The position numbers and the translations under genes were made by a program. A stretch of DNA of 33,108 bases from Brevibacillus sp. (lineage in GTDB: Bacteria > Bacillota > Bacilli > Brevibacillales > Brevibacillaceae). Positions 1 to 7,344 of this stretch are shown in pieces (the stretch's first letter is position 1; each line of letters begins with the position of its first letter). The DNA lies in contig JARDZO010000022.1 of assembly GCA_029240815.1 (NCBI GenBank), forward strand, positions 1 to 33,108, written 5' to 3'. The notes beneath the pieces are model-generated. The model was not told where the DNA came from, did not search any database, and saw only the letters and a list, made by a program, of their open reading frames with translations.

Positions 1-289
1 TGCTCCATGCCAAGCCGCAGAGAAGGGAACCAACCGTAAACAAAAACAGACTGACGAGATAGCTTTTCTTGATCCCAAAGCGGACGCCAACGTACCCCGC
101 GAGTGGAATGACTGCCGCCATCGTCAACGTGTAGCATGTGACGACCCACTGAATTTCCTCAGTCGAAGCTCCAAACACATGCATCATCTCGGGAATGGCG
201 ACATTGACAATACTCGTATCCAAAACGGCCATGAACGTCCCCAGCACGATGGCAAAAACACCGGGCCAAAAGTTTTCCTGCGGATTCAT
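1..289 (-). CDS. MFS multidrug exporter, DHA2/EmrB type (N-terminal part only)
   Basis: The first 96 residues are visible; the rest lies beyond the left edge. Proton-driven export of drugs or toxic compounds across the cytoplasmic membrane is the known role of the family. A first membrane helix spans about residues 10-33 and contains the DHA2-type motif LDTSIVNVAIP (23-33). QWVVTCYTL follows at 47-55, and a motif-A-like loop (GYVGVRFGIKK) at about 65-75. The ATG at 287-289 directly follows a GGAGGA ribosome binding site. It lies 12 bases after the stop of the HlyD-type adaptor, so the two form an efflux operon in the arrangement of Bacillus subtilis yhbJ-yhcA. Substrate unknown. Confidence 0.9.
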   Translation of the reverse strand, partial: MNPQENFWPGVFAIVLGTFMAVLDTSIVNVAIPEMMHVFGASTEEIQWVVTCYTLTMAAVIPLAGYVGVRFGIKKSYLVSLFLFTVGSLLCGLAWS

Positions 290-301
290 TCCTCCACATC
301 C

Positions 302-958
302 TTATCTCACGTGAATGGTGACCTTGGCATTCAAGCCGGGCTGAAAGTCGTACGGCCCTTCGGTAAAGGCAATCTTGATCGGAATCCGCTGTGTCACTTT
401 GGTGAAGTTGCCCCCTGCGTTGGTCGGAGGCAGCAGTGAAAAGGTCGATTGGGTCGCTTGGCCGATTTTTGTCACGGTACCTGTGAATGTTCGACCGGGA
501 TACATATCCAGCGAGATCTCGACTTCTTGCCCGATTTGGATGTAGCCCGCTTCTGTCTCTTCCACATTCGCCTGAATGTACAGCAGTCGTTTATCGACGA
601 CCAATGCGATGGTATTGCCCGCACCGACCACTTCACCTTCCTTGGCTGCCCGCTGCAATATGACCCCACTGATTGGCGAACGAATTGTGATATTTTCCAG
701 TTGAATATTGCTCGCGACATTCACTTGCTCTTGCTCGGCAATGATCTGTCCACTCTGTACCTCGCTGCCTTCATCTATCTGCACAGTTTTGAGCTTTCCA
801 GCAACTTTCGGTGCGATTTTGTAAATGTCTCCTGTGACGATCGCATCTTCTGTCTTCACGTAGAAGTAGCCTTGATAGCCGTAATATCCGACCACTGCAG
901 CTATCAGTGTCGTGACTGCCAGCAAAATGACCTTGCGATTCGGTTTCTTTTTTTCCAT
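302..958 (-). CDS. HlyD/EmrA-family membrane fusion (adaptor) protein
   Basis: This 218-residue protein has one N-terminal membrane helix (about 9-29). It is followed by a lipoyl-like beta domain (35-80, GDIYKIAPKVAGKLKTV) whose second half recurs at about 93-130 (IRSPISGVILQRAAKEGEVV), then a beta-barrel region to the C-terminus. The long alpha-helical hairpin of Gram-negative EmrA is almost absent, as in the short Firmicute adaptors such as YhbJ. It should sit in the membrane facing outward and work with the MFS exporter encoded immediately downstream. The start is set by an AGAGAGGCAGG-type site about 10 bases upstream. A palindromic operator lies 45-65 bases upstream of the start, so repression by a TetR-type protein is likely. 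Confidence 0.92.
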   Translation of the reverse strand: MEKKKPNRKVILLAVTTLIAAVVGYYGYQGYFYVKTEDAIVTGDIYKIAPKVAGKLKTVQIDEGSEVQSGQIIAEQEQVNVASNIQLENITIRSPISGVILQRAAKEGEVVGAGNTIALVVDKRLLYIQANVEETEAGYIQIGQEVEISLDMYPGRTFTGTVTKIGQATQSTFSLLPPTNAGGNFTKVTQRIPIKIAFTEGPYDFQPGLNAKVTIHVR

Positions 959-1002
959 CGCTGCTTACCTGCCTCTCTTTGTCTTTTTGTTGTATTCTTC
1001 TT

Positions 1003-1023
1003 ACAGACCGACTGCCGGTTTGT
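1003..1023 (-). promoter_or_regulatory. Palindromic operator, copy 1 (TetR-like), before the efflux operon
   Basis: Read on the plus strand the arms are ACAGACCG and CGGTTTGT around a 5-base centre; 7 of 8 arm positions pair. The site lies between the small membrane protein gene and the HlyD-type gene. It is nearly identical to the palindrome at 1671-1695, so one regulator probably controls both units. Size and symmetry fit TetR/AcrR-family operators. No such regulator gene is in the window. Confidence 0.7.
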
Positions 1024-1063
1024 GGGAGTCCAAAAAATGGGGAGCTCTATCTAGGCTCCTTCG

Positions 1064-1624
1064 TTATCCTTGCTTATTCAAGTAAAAACGTTTTGCAATC
1101 GGACGCACTGAGATCGTGGCTGCCAATCCGATCAAGTTCCAGACATGCACCAATGTGACTCCGATGTCCCCAGAAACGAGGTTCATCGCATACAGGACGG
1201 AGCAGATCAAGGACAATGCGAAGGCTGCTGCCCAGATCACCGTCAACCAGAAATTCGAGACAAGGAACAGTCGATGGGTCGTGAATTCAACGGGCACTAC
1301 TTTCTTGGCGTATTGAAGCGTAAACGGCTTTTTGGTGACCAAGGATACCACTGAAGCCAATGTTAAGATGCTGTACATAAACAGCTGCGTAAAGTCGAAC
1401 AGATGGAACGAAGGGACCAACCATGCAATCCAGAAACCACAGAAAAAGTAACATACTTTGATCGTGATGATCGTCGTGACTTCTCCAAACTTCTTCTTTT
1501 GAAACAAGTAGATCAGTACTGCGAGTACAAAACCGATGGCAAATCCGAGGGTCGGCGGCTCTACCTGAAACGCGACAAAAAACGGAATCAAATCAACAAA
1601 AATCCAAAATAAGGTTTGAATCAT
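1064..1624 (-). CDS. Small polytopic membrane protein, unknown function
   Basis: The 186-residue protein is strongly hydrophobic, with about five to six membrane helices (roughly 3-20, 25-41, 52-72, 78-95, 123-148 and 155-172) and a basic C-terminal tail. I do not recognise a named family with certainty; the length and helix pattern recall septation-protein-A-like or VC0807-like membrane proteins. The ATG is preceded by AAGAGGAG at a spacing of about 10. It is read toward the HlyD/MFS efflux operon, and both units carry the same operator, so it probably belongs to the same drug- or stress-responsive regulon. Whether it helps transport is not shown by the sequence. Confidence 0.75.
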   Translation of the reverse strand: MIQTLFWIFVDLIPFFVAFQVEPPTLGFAIGFVLAVLIYLFQKKKFGEVTTIITIKVCYFFCGFWIAWLVPSFHLFDFTQLFMYSILTLASVVSLVTKKPFTLQYAKKVVPVEFTTHRLFLVSNFWLTVIWAAAFALSLICSVLYAMNLVSGDIGVTLVHVWNLIGLAATISVRPIAKRFYLNKQG

Positions 1625-1667
1625 GGCTAGACACTCCTCTTAAAACAGATCGTTCGTTATGCTGTTT

Positions 1668-1696
1668 ATTTTACAAACCGACCGACGGTTTGTAAA
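1668..1696 (-). promoter_or_regulatory. Sigma-A promoter filled by TetR-like operator, copy 2
   Basis: On the minus strand TTTACA (1691-1696) and TAAAAT (1668-1673) are separated by exactly 17 bases. The perfect inverted repeat TTACAAACCG-N5-CGGTTTGTAA covers 1671-1695, so it fills the spacer and overlaps both hexamers. A repressor bound here would block RNA polymerase directly. It drives the membrane protein gene starting at 1624. Confidence 0.75.
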
Positions 1697-1712
1697 GATA
1701 TTTATTTCCATT

Positions 1713-2169
1713 TTACCCCTTTCTTTTTTCAACAACTATTTTCAACCCCAGCAAACAGATCGCTAGCCAGGCTCCTCCAGCCGTATAGCCAGCCAAGACA
1801 TCACTCGGATAATGCACGCCCATATAGATGCGACTGGTCCCTATGAGAAGAATGAGAGCGACTGCGATCACCACAATCGCCACCTTTGCCGCCCGGGACC
1901 TTCTCCTCTACTAACCGCAGAATGCCAGGTCTCTCCCGGTGATAGCTCCATTTGAAGCACCAGATTAAACAGCACGCCGCCAGCTGGTGATATCCCCGAT
2001 TGGATTGGACCCACCCGATCACCGTGGAGTCAAATAAACGCAGCTCCTGTTCGAGCATCTCGCTGCCCAATTTGGTAAACGCGAAAACAAATGCCACAAT
2101 GAAGAGGACGCAAAAACATACATATCGTCTGGTATTTCTGGAGAGCGAAGGCAGCTTCGTGTGGTTCAT
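1713..2169 (-). pseudogene. PAP2-family phosphatase, broken by internal deletions and frameshift
   Basis: The N-terminal part is open from the ATG at 2167-2169: a membrane helix, then LRLFDSTVIGWVQSNRG, then the first phosphatase motif KWSYHRERP (K-x6-RP). The reading frame then drifts into a non-homologous tail and stops at 1801. In another frame the third PAP2 motif is intact (about 1738-1840: SRIYMGVHYPSDVLAGY, with SR, H and D) and runs to a TAA at 1713-1715. The PSGH motif and the membrane segments normally found around it are missing. The space between IGWVQSNR and the first motif is also about 30 residues too short. This looks like at least two deletions plus a frameshift, so no active enzyme is expected. 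It follows the DedA gene by 18 bases and was probably its operon partner. Confidence 0.75.
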
Positions 2170-2187
2170 GGACCGTACCCATTCCTT

Positions 2188-2790
2188 TCAGCCTGACCGG
2201 ATGTTTTGACGCCATTTCACGATGAGGTACGTAGCGAGAGCGAGTGCAGCAGCAATTAACAGAAACGTAATTCCATAGTGACGGATGTAGACAACCACCT
2301 TGAACCACTCCCGCTCCAAGGCCCTGCCCAGCAGCAAAAAGGTCATACTCCAGATGAGTGCCCCCGAATAAGCAAAGACAGCAAAACGCCGAAAATCCAT
2401 CGTTGCGATCCCAGCCAAATAAGCGGTAATATGACGAACACCCGGCAAAAAATAACCGATGAGCAACAGGTACGAACCATAACGAGCAAACAGCTTTTGG
2501 GTGGACTCCATTTTTTTCGGTGAGATGTGCAAATAAGGCCCCACCTTGATCAAAAGAGGCAATCCCCATTTCAAACCAATGAAGTAACTGATCGAGATGC
2601 CCGCTGAGGCTCCCAGAAATGCACTGAGAATCGTGTATGGCATGTGCAGCACTCCACGGGAAACCGCATAGCCCGCATATGTCATCAGCACTTCATCTGG
2701 AATCGGGACACCCAGGACACCCAAAGCCAACGCAAAAAAGATCCCTACATATCCGAATTTCATCAGAAATAGATCCAAATGCTGTTCCAC
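2188..2790 (-). CDS. DedA-family (VTT/SNARE-associated) membrane protein
   Basis: This 200-residue protein has the DedA signature: an N-terminal amphipathic region with GVLGVPIPDEVLMTYAGY (re-entrant loop with conserved acidic residue), a middle helix pair, and GYFLPGVRHITAYLAGIATM near residue 135 with the conserved Arg and Pro. DedA proteins act in membrane lipid scrambling or flipping and envelope homeostasis. I chose the GTG at 2788-2790 because GGGAGG lies 5-6 bases before it. An in-frame GTG at 2803-2805 would place the ribosome site inside the gene. The decayed PAP2 phosphatase follows; DedA and PAP2 are often neighbours or fused in lipid-carrier metabolism. Confidence 0.9.
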   Translation of the reverse strand: MEQHLDLFLMKFGYVGIFFALALGVLGVPIPDEVLMTYAGYAVSRGVLHMPYTILSAFLGASAGISISYFIGLKWGLPLLIKVGPYLHISPKKMESTQKLFARYGSYLLLIGYFLPGVRHITAYLAGIATMDFRRFAVFAYSGALIWSMTFLLLGRALEREWFKVVVYIRHYGITFLLIAAALALATYLIVKWRQNIRSG

Positions 2791-2867
2791 AGTTACCTCC
2801 CTCACCTTGTCCTCTTACATCCTATTCTTCCCACGTTCCCTGACATGCTGGCTTTTCTTGCTATTTA

Positions 2868-2915
2868 TAAAAAAACAACCTTCCCACGGTATATTCCACC
2901 GCAGGAAGGCTGTTT
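2868..2915 (-). terminator. Rho-independent terminator after the DUF2167 gene
   Basis: On the minus strand CCTTCC and GGAAGG close a stem that continues through TGCGGT/ACCGTG around a short AT loop. A run of seven T follows (GTTGTTTTTTT). It lies just after the stop at 2924. Confidence 0.8.
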
Positions 2916-2923
2916 GATTACGC

Positions 2924-3811
2924 TTAGGCTGACGGCTTATCTTCGTCTGCTTCGCTGTTCTCTATCGCTTGCTTTTTGCCGAACAGTCTTTTTCCAAACT
3001 TGGCGATCGCTCCAATCAAGACGACAATCAATATCCAGCCTTTTTTGGCAAATGCCAGAATCAGAGCCATGAACCCGAGCTTCTTGGCAGCAGCCAGACC
3101 CAGCCCACCCAAGATCAATCCTGTCAGTCCATACTCAGCTACTTGATCCGTTTTCTCGTCAAAGTCGCTGTAACGGCTGCCTTCCTTGACTGTAAAGTTT
3201 TTGAGGATGCTCGCTCTCAGTGTCTGCTTGTCCATTGCCAAGTGTTCCTGATCGGTCACCAGAATAAAGGAGACATACCCGGTTCTCGTCAACACCTGCA
3301 GCTTGTAGTTCAGGAATTTTTCTTTTTGTGCCGATTCGAGCAGCATCGAGTACTCGAGTTCATGCGTTTTGGCATCATAGGTCGGTTCTACATTCCAGCC
3401 GACAACATGAAATTGATCCTCCGGCTTCCGCTGCTCGTTCGCTTCCTCTGTCCCATCCTTGTAGCTCTGCAACAGTTCCTCTGCATCCATGTCATTTTGC
3501 TCGTCATCACTGATGTGTCCGGTTTCCTCGTACTCCATATATAGGAGCCATTGCTCTGCTTCTTCTGTCGGCAAGACGCTCCCGATTTCTCTCATTGTGG
3601 GAATATCGCCTACCTGCTGCTCCATCTTGATGGTATCCTCTTTATTGAGATAGACCATTTTTTCCGGCACTGTGAAGGAAAACTTGTTTTCCAACTCCAC
3701 CCTTGTTCCACTTTCGATCCAATTGAATGTTTCCTCTGCAGCAACCGGCAATAACATGCCGAAAGAAATCATCCATACGATAAAGAATGATAGCCACGAT
3801 CTTTTACTCAT
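2924..3811 (-). CDS. DUF2167 membrane-anchored protein
   Basis: The 295-residue protein starts with a signal sequence (about 1-25, cleavable after VAAEE). An extracytoplasmic domain (about 28-225) carries DUF2167 hallmarks: MREIGSVLP, the DDEQNDMDAEELL segment, GTEEANEQR, VGWNVEPTYD, the central NY dipeptide and GSRYSDFDEKTDQVAEYGL. The C-terminus has two membrane helices (about 228-262) and a basic, then acidic tail. DUF2167 proteins have no established biochemical role. GAGGGG is 6 bases upstream of the ATG. It is transcribed alone, divergent from the AEC permease. Confidence 0.88.
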   Translation of the reverse strand: MSKRSWLSFFIVWMISFGMLLPVAAEETFNWIESGTRVELENKFSFTVPEKMVYLNKEDTIKMEQQVGDIPTMREIGSVLPTEEAEQWLLYMEYEETGHISDDEQNDMDAEELLQSYKDGTEEANEQRKPEDQFHVVGWNVEPTYDAKTHELEYSMLLESAQKEKFLNYKLQVLTRTGYVSFILVTDQEHLAMDKQTLRASILKNFTVKEGSRYSDFDEKTDQVAEYGLTGLILGGLGLAAAKKLGFMALILAFAKKGWILIVVLIGAIAKFGKRLFGKKQAIENSEADEDKPSA

Positions 3812-3885
3812 TTGTTACCCCTCAATCCCTATTTATTCAAGAACCACCTTATCTTACATGCAATAGTTACCTAGTTCAAAATAAA

Positions 3886-3914
3886 TTTAGAAAAATAAGG
3901 TAAAATAGTATTAT
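3886..3914 (+). promoter_or_regulatory. Probable sigma-A promoter of the AEC permease
   Basis: TTTAGA (3886-3891) and TATTAT (3909-3914) are 17 bases apart. This would leave a leader of about 145 bases before the chosen start at 4064. Confidence 0.5.
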
Positions 3915-4063
3915 TTAACTGAATGCTATTCTTTGAGGATCGGACTCTCGTGACTTATGACCTAAGCTCATTCAAAGTTCCTCTTTTCTTTCTCAGCACT
4001 CAGGAGTACAATTCTCCCAAAGTAGCGGAAGATTCGAAACAATTCAGAAAAGAGGATAGACCC

Positions 4064-4990
4064 ATGGCCGTGTTTCTCACCACCTCCCAACAGATCATTG
4101 CCCCCATCGTCGTTTTAATTGGGATCGGAGCTATCCTGCATCGCGCATTTCGCTTTGATATGAATACACTCTCCAAACTGATTCTGTATTTTTTTGTTCC
4201 GGCCATCGCTTTCGTCAAAATCTATGAGGCTTCCCTGTCACCCGTGCTGCTCTTGCAGGTCATCGGTTTTTTGCTCTTTCAGCTTCTCCTGTTGATTGTC
4301 TTGACAGAGACAATCAACAGGCTGTTCCGTTTTTCCAAAGGCTTTTCCGCCAGCTTTTCGAATAGCGTCGTCCTCACCAACAACGGCAATATCGGGATCC
4401 CTGTAAACGACCTCGCTTTTCGCCATGATCCCCTCGCCATGTCCATACAGATCGTGGTGGTAGTCTTTGAGATTCTCGTCACCTTTACGTTTGGATTACT
4501 AAAGGCAAGTGCCGCTACCAAAGGCTTGCGCGGTTCCATCCATCACTTTTTCCGCCTCCCTGTCCTGTATGCGATCCTCTTAGGCTTGCTGTGCAACCTG
4601 CTGCAGCTCCATGTCCCAGACTTTTTGTGGGTACCGGCCAAACAGGCTGCCAATGGCATGCTCGCCATTGCTCTCGTTAGTATCGGCGCGCAGATCGCTT
4701 CGGTCACACTGAAAAAACGTACGTGGCTCGTATTGGCGAGCAGCCTGTTGAGATTGATTGTTTCTCCCCTGATCGCTTTTGGCGTCATCGCCGTCCTTGG
4801 CCTGTCGGGAGTCACAGCCCAAGCCTTGTTTATCGCGAGCGCTATTCCAACTTCGCGCAATAGTGCTTCACTCGCACTGGAATATAATAATGAACCGGAA
4901 TTTGCAGCTCAGGCCGTTCTGGTCTCCACACTGCTGAGTACCCTTACGTTGACGTTATGTATTTCGCTCGCTGCTTCCTTGTTCCCGTAA
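4064..4990 (+). CDS. AEC-family (auxin efflux carrier-like) permease
   Basis: The 308-residue integral membrane protein has about ten helices in two inverted halves. Typical AEC features are VVLIGIGAILHRAF at the N-terminus, the unwound-helix segment NNGNIGIPV at about 110-118, and IASAIPTSRNSASLALEY near residue 260. Members export or import small organic anions such as malate or malonate, or amino-acid-like compounds; the substrate cannot be read from sequence. The frame is open upstream to 3923, but the ATG at 4064 has AAAGAGGAT about 8 bases before it and begins the first helix, so the 47 extra codons are rejected. It stands alone and converges with the sigma factor gene. Confidence 0.88.
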   Translation: MAVFLTTSQQIIAPIVVLIGIGAILHRAFRFDMNTLSKLILYFFVPAIAFVKIYEASLSPVLLLQVIGFLLFQLLLLIVLTETINRLFRFSKGFSASFSNSVVLTNNGNIGIPVNDLAFRHDPLAMSIQIVVVVFEILVTFTFGLLKASAATKGLRGSIHHFFRLPVLYAILLGLLCNLLQLHVPDFLWVPAKQAANGMLAIALVSIGAQIASVTLKKRTWLVLASSLLRLIVSPLIAFGVIAVLGLSGVTAQALFIASAIPTSRNSASLALEYNNEPEFAAQAVLVSTLLSTLTLTLCISLAASLFP

Positions 4991-5057
4991 AAAAATCGTG
5001 GAAAATGGCTTTCCCGCATATACCAGGGTCAAAAACGGCTCCACTAGACTCCAACAC

Positions 5058-5092
5058 AAAAAATCCCCTTTAGCAATCTCGCATAAAGGGAA
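5058..5092 (-). terminator. Terminator between AEC permease and ECF sigma factor
   Basis: CCCTTTA (plus strand, about 5067-5073) pairs with TAAAGGG (5084-5090) around an 11-base loop. On the minus strand it is followed by ATTTTTTG, so it mainly ends the sigma-factor transcript; the plus side has a weaker T-rich tail. Confidence 0.7.
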
Positions 5093-5100
5093 TTCTTTCT

Positions 5101-6009
5101 TTATAGATACTGCAGTTTATCCGGGTTTCTGACCAGGTAGAGGTGGCGGATGACGTCTTGCTCGATCTCCACAAATGCCACCGTATCCAATTTTCCACCC
5201 AATTGGAGGACGAGTGCAGTCTGGCCATTTACCGTAGCGAGTTCGATACTTAGCTCCTGATTCATAGAGAATTTGCGCATCAGGCCGAATAGGAACTGTA
5301 CCACCCGCTCTCCAGAGACGATCGGACGAAGAGCTGCAGATACCTTTCCTCCGCCATCGGAGATTAGTACCGCATCTTTTGCCAGCAAGGTAAGCAGTGT
5401 ATCGATGTTTCCATGCTCTAGCGCTGACAGAAATCGGCTGATCCATTCGTCGCTGATTTCTTTTTCGTCGGCGACAACCGGTTCGTCTGGCGAGAGCCCC
5501 ATTTTGCTCTTGGCCCGGCTGATGATCTTGCGGCAATTCGCTTCACTTTTTCCGACCAGACGAGCGATGTCGTGATAATCAAAAGCAAAGGCTTCACGCA
5601 GAACAAACACCGCTCGTTCTCCTGGAGAGAGTCGCTCCAGCAATACGAGCATTCCATAGGATAGCAGGTCTCTCTGAATGACCGATTCATAGCTGTCTGT
5701 GTAGGCTGCCGAGACGGGCTCAGGGAGCCACGGCCCCGTGTAGAGCTCCCGCTTTTTGCGTGCGGACTTCAGCAAATCGAGGCAGCGGTTGGTCGTCATT
5801 TTACACAGATAGGCTTTGGGTTCTTCGATTTCCTCCCATGAGAGATCGTGCCCCTTCAGGAAAACATCCTGAACAATATCTTCCGCGTCTACAGCCGAGC
5901 CTGTCATTTGATAAGCAAGTCGGAAAAGCAGTCCTTTATAGGTTTGGTACAAAGCCTCCACCGCTGACTCACTTCCTCTTTGTCGGTAATCGCCCAAAAT
6001 TTCCCTCAT
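5101..6009 (-). CDS. ECF41-family RNA polymerase sigma factor (SigJ-like)
   Basis: The 302-residue protein has sigma region 2 at about 10-75 (LFRLAYQMTGSAVDAEDIVQDVFLK), region 4 at about 110-165 (LERLSPGERAVFVLREAF, then a helix-turn-helix) and a C-terminal SnoaL-like domain (about 180-302). The ECF41 hallmarks DGGGK and NPDKL are both present in that domain; in the family it modulates sigma activity in place of a separate anti-sigma factor. The start ATG overlaps the stop of the upstream oxidoreductase (ATGA), indicating translational coupling. A longer frame reaching 6420 is only an antisense-like extension through that gene. ECF41 genes typically sit beside a carboxymuconolactone decarboxylase, oxidoreductase or epimerase gene, as here. 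A matching ECF41-type promoter precedes the pair. Confidence 0.92.
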   Translation of the reverse strand: MREILGDYRQRGSESAVEALYQTYKGLLFRLAYQMTGSAVDAEDIVQDVFLKGHDLSWEEIEEPKAYLCKMTTNRCLDLLKSARKKRELYTGPWLPEPVSAAYTDSYESVIQRDLLSYGMLVLLERLSPGERAVFVLREAFAFDYHDIARLVGKSEANCRKIISRAKSKMGLSPDEPVVADEKEISDEWISRFLSALEHGNIDTLLTLLAKDAVLISDGGGKVSAALRPIVSGERVVQFLFGLMRKFSMNQELSIELATVNGQTALVLQLGGKLDTVAFVEIEQDVIRHLYLVRNPDKLQYL

Positions 6010-7178
6010 TTTATCATACTTGCAATATTCCAGGTAAACTCCCGAAGCTTCCATCCCAGCTTTCCGGTCAAAATGATGTCCAGCCCCCATTTTCGGGTCC
6101 AAACGATGCCCCGTTCTGGTCCGAGACCAATACAATAAAAGTCCATGTAGCTCTTGTGGGTAGGAGCGGATGTGCCGTCCAGATCTGCTCGCACAATTGG
6201 CCCCAAGCGTGCCGCCTGTCCGGTCGCCTCTTTGCAAGTCATGTGATCCTGTCTCCCGGTGGCGGGGTCCACGACACGGGCACAATCTCCAATGCTGTAT
6301 ACACCAGTAGTCCCGATGACACGATAAGACGCGTCCACCTCTACCTGTCCTTGTGCGGTGACTGGCAAGCCCATCTGACGCAAGAGCGGATTGGGGGAAA
6401 GTCCGAGCGACCAGACGCACAGCCCAACTGGCAAGGTGCGGCCCGTTGAAAGAGTCACCGTCCCTGCATGCTCATGAAGCACTTTTTGTCCATGCAGCAC
6501 GCTCACACCTCCCTCCCCCAGCTTTTGTTCCAGCTTTCGCGCCATCTTGGCCGGCCCCTCCAAAAACAAGCGTTTTTCCGCGTTTACCAGGTACACTTGG
6601 ATCTCGCTTGGATCGATCCCCAGCTTCGTCGCCTCTGCCCGCATCGCATAGGCGAACTCGGCAGACATCTCGATGCCGCTGATGCCTGCACCTGCTACAA
6701 CCAGCGTCAGCAATCGTTGCCGGTCCTTCTGATTCTTTTCCTTCATCGCTTGTCGCAGATTTGCCATCCATTGCTCGCGAACCGTCTCAGCCGCCTTCAC
6801 ATCCGTCAGGGCGATTCCCCCTTGCTCCGGTTGGGCTTGCCGAATTTCACTCCCCGCTGCCAGAACCAGAATATCATAGCCCAGGACCTGCTCGTTTCCT
6901 TCCCTATCTTTATATTCAATGATCTTTTCGTTCCCTTTTACCTTCCTGACCGTACCTTGCACAAACTCGACGCCTTCCGGAAAGATCGTATTCAAGGGTA
7001 TAGTCACATCCGTTTGGGTCACAGCTGGCTTGAATAGCAATACTTTGCGAAGGTGATGGGGATTATGATCGATTACCATCATGCGAACCGCTCGATTGCT
7101 CAACGTCTTGCGGATCTCATGGACCGCATGAATTCCCGCGTAACCAGCTCCCACGACGACACACGTAATTGCTTTCAT
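6006..7178 (-). CDS. FAD/NAD(P)H-dependent oxidoreductase, NDH-2/AIF-like
   Basis: The 390-residue protein belongs to the pyridine nucleotide-disulfide oxidoreductase fold. The first Rossmann motif is VVVGAGYAGIHA (7-18, FAD). A second, VVAGAGISGIEMSAEF (about 161-176), binds NAD(P)H, and the FAD-closing motif is GVYSIGDCA near residue 300. No CxxxxC redox-active disulfide is seen, so it resembles type II NADH dehydrogenases and AIF-like proteins. Expected activity is electron transfer from NAD(P)H to a quinone or another acceptor. It is first in a two-gene unit with the ECF41 sigma factor (4-base overlap) and is the likely target or partner of that sigma factor. AGAGGAG precedes the ATG by about 8 bases. 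Confidence 0.88.
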   Translation of the reverse strand: MKAITCVVVGAGYAGIHAVHEIRKTLSNRAVRMMVIDHNPHHLRKVLLFKPAVTQTDVTIPLNTIFPEGVEFVQGTVRKVKGNEKIIEYKDREGNEQVLGYDILVLAAGSEIRQAQPEQGGIALTDVKAAETVREQWMANLRQAMKEKNQKDRQRLLTLVVAGAGISGIEMSAEFAYAMRAEATKLGIDPSEIQVYLVNAEKRLFLEGPAKMARKLEQKLGEGGVSVLHGQKVLHEHAGTVTLSTGRTLPVGLCVWSLGLSPNPLLRQMGLPVTAQGQVEVDASYRVIGTTGVYSIGDCARVVDPATGRQDHMTCKEATGQAARLGPIVRADLDGTSAPTHKSYMDFYCIGLGPERGIVWTRKWGLDIILTGKLGWKLREFTWNIASMIK

Positions 7179-7214
7179 AACTATCGCTCCTCTTTGCGAG
7201 TTTGACCTTATAAC

Positions 7215-7238
7215 GACGCGGAGCGATTTTTTGTGACA
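7215..7238 (-). promoter_or_regulatory. Candidate ECF41-type promoter (autoregulatory)
   Basis: On the minus strand TGTCACA (7232-7238) is followed after 13 bases by CGTC (7215-7218), about 37 bases before the oxidoreductase start. These are the -35 and -10 elements described for ECF41 sigma factors. The match suggests the sigma factor encoded in this operon transcribes its own operon. The spacing rule was not checked. Confidence 0.65.
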
Positions 7239-7262
7239 AAGGAAGGTCTGTTCCGGGGGGAA

Positions 7263-7302
7263 GAAAAAGAAAAACCTTAGCCCGATAAAAATCGAGCTAA
7301 GG
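7263..7302 (-). terminator. Terminator after the opuA operon
   Basis: CCTTAGC (7275-7281) pairs with GCTAAGG (7296-7302), with an inner CGAT/ATCG pairing. On the minus strand a TTTTTCTTTTTC tail follows. It lies about 40 bases after the stop of the betaine-binding protein gene. Confidence 0.85.
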
Positions 7303-7344
7303 CTGTATTACTAGAGGTGGTGTGTGGAGTTATTTCAAGCGAAC

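Noticed and set aside
2030..2569. 179-codon minus-strand frame across DedA and PAP2
   Set aside because: It overlaps the DedA gene in another frame and its N-terminal sequence has no family pattern.
5101..6420. Long 439-codon frame including the ECF sigma factor
   Set aside because: The part above 6009 runs through the oxidoreductase gene in another frame; the ATG at 6007-6009 matches the ECF41 start and overlaps the previous stop.
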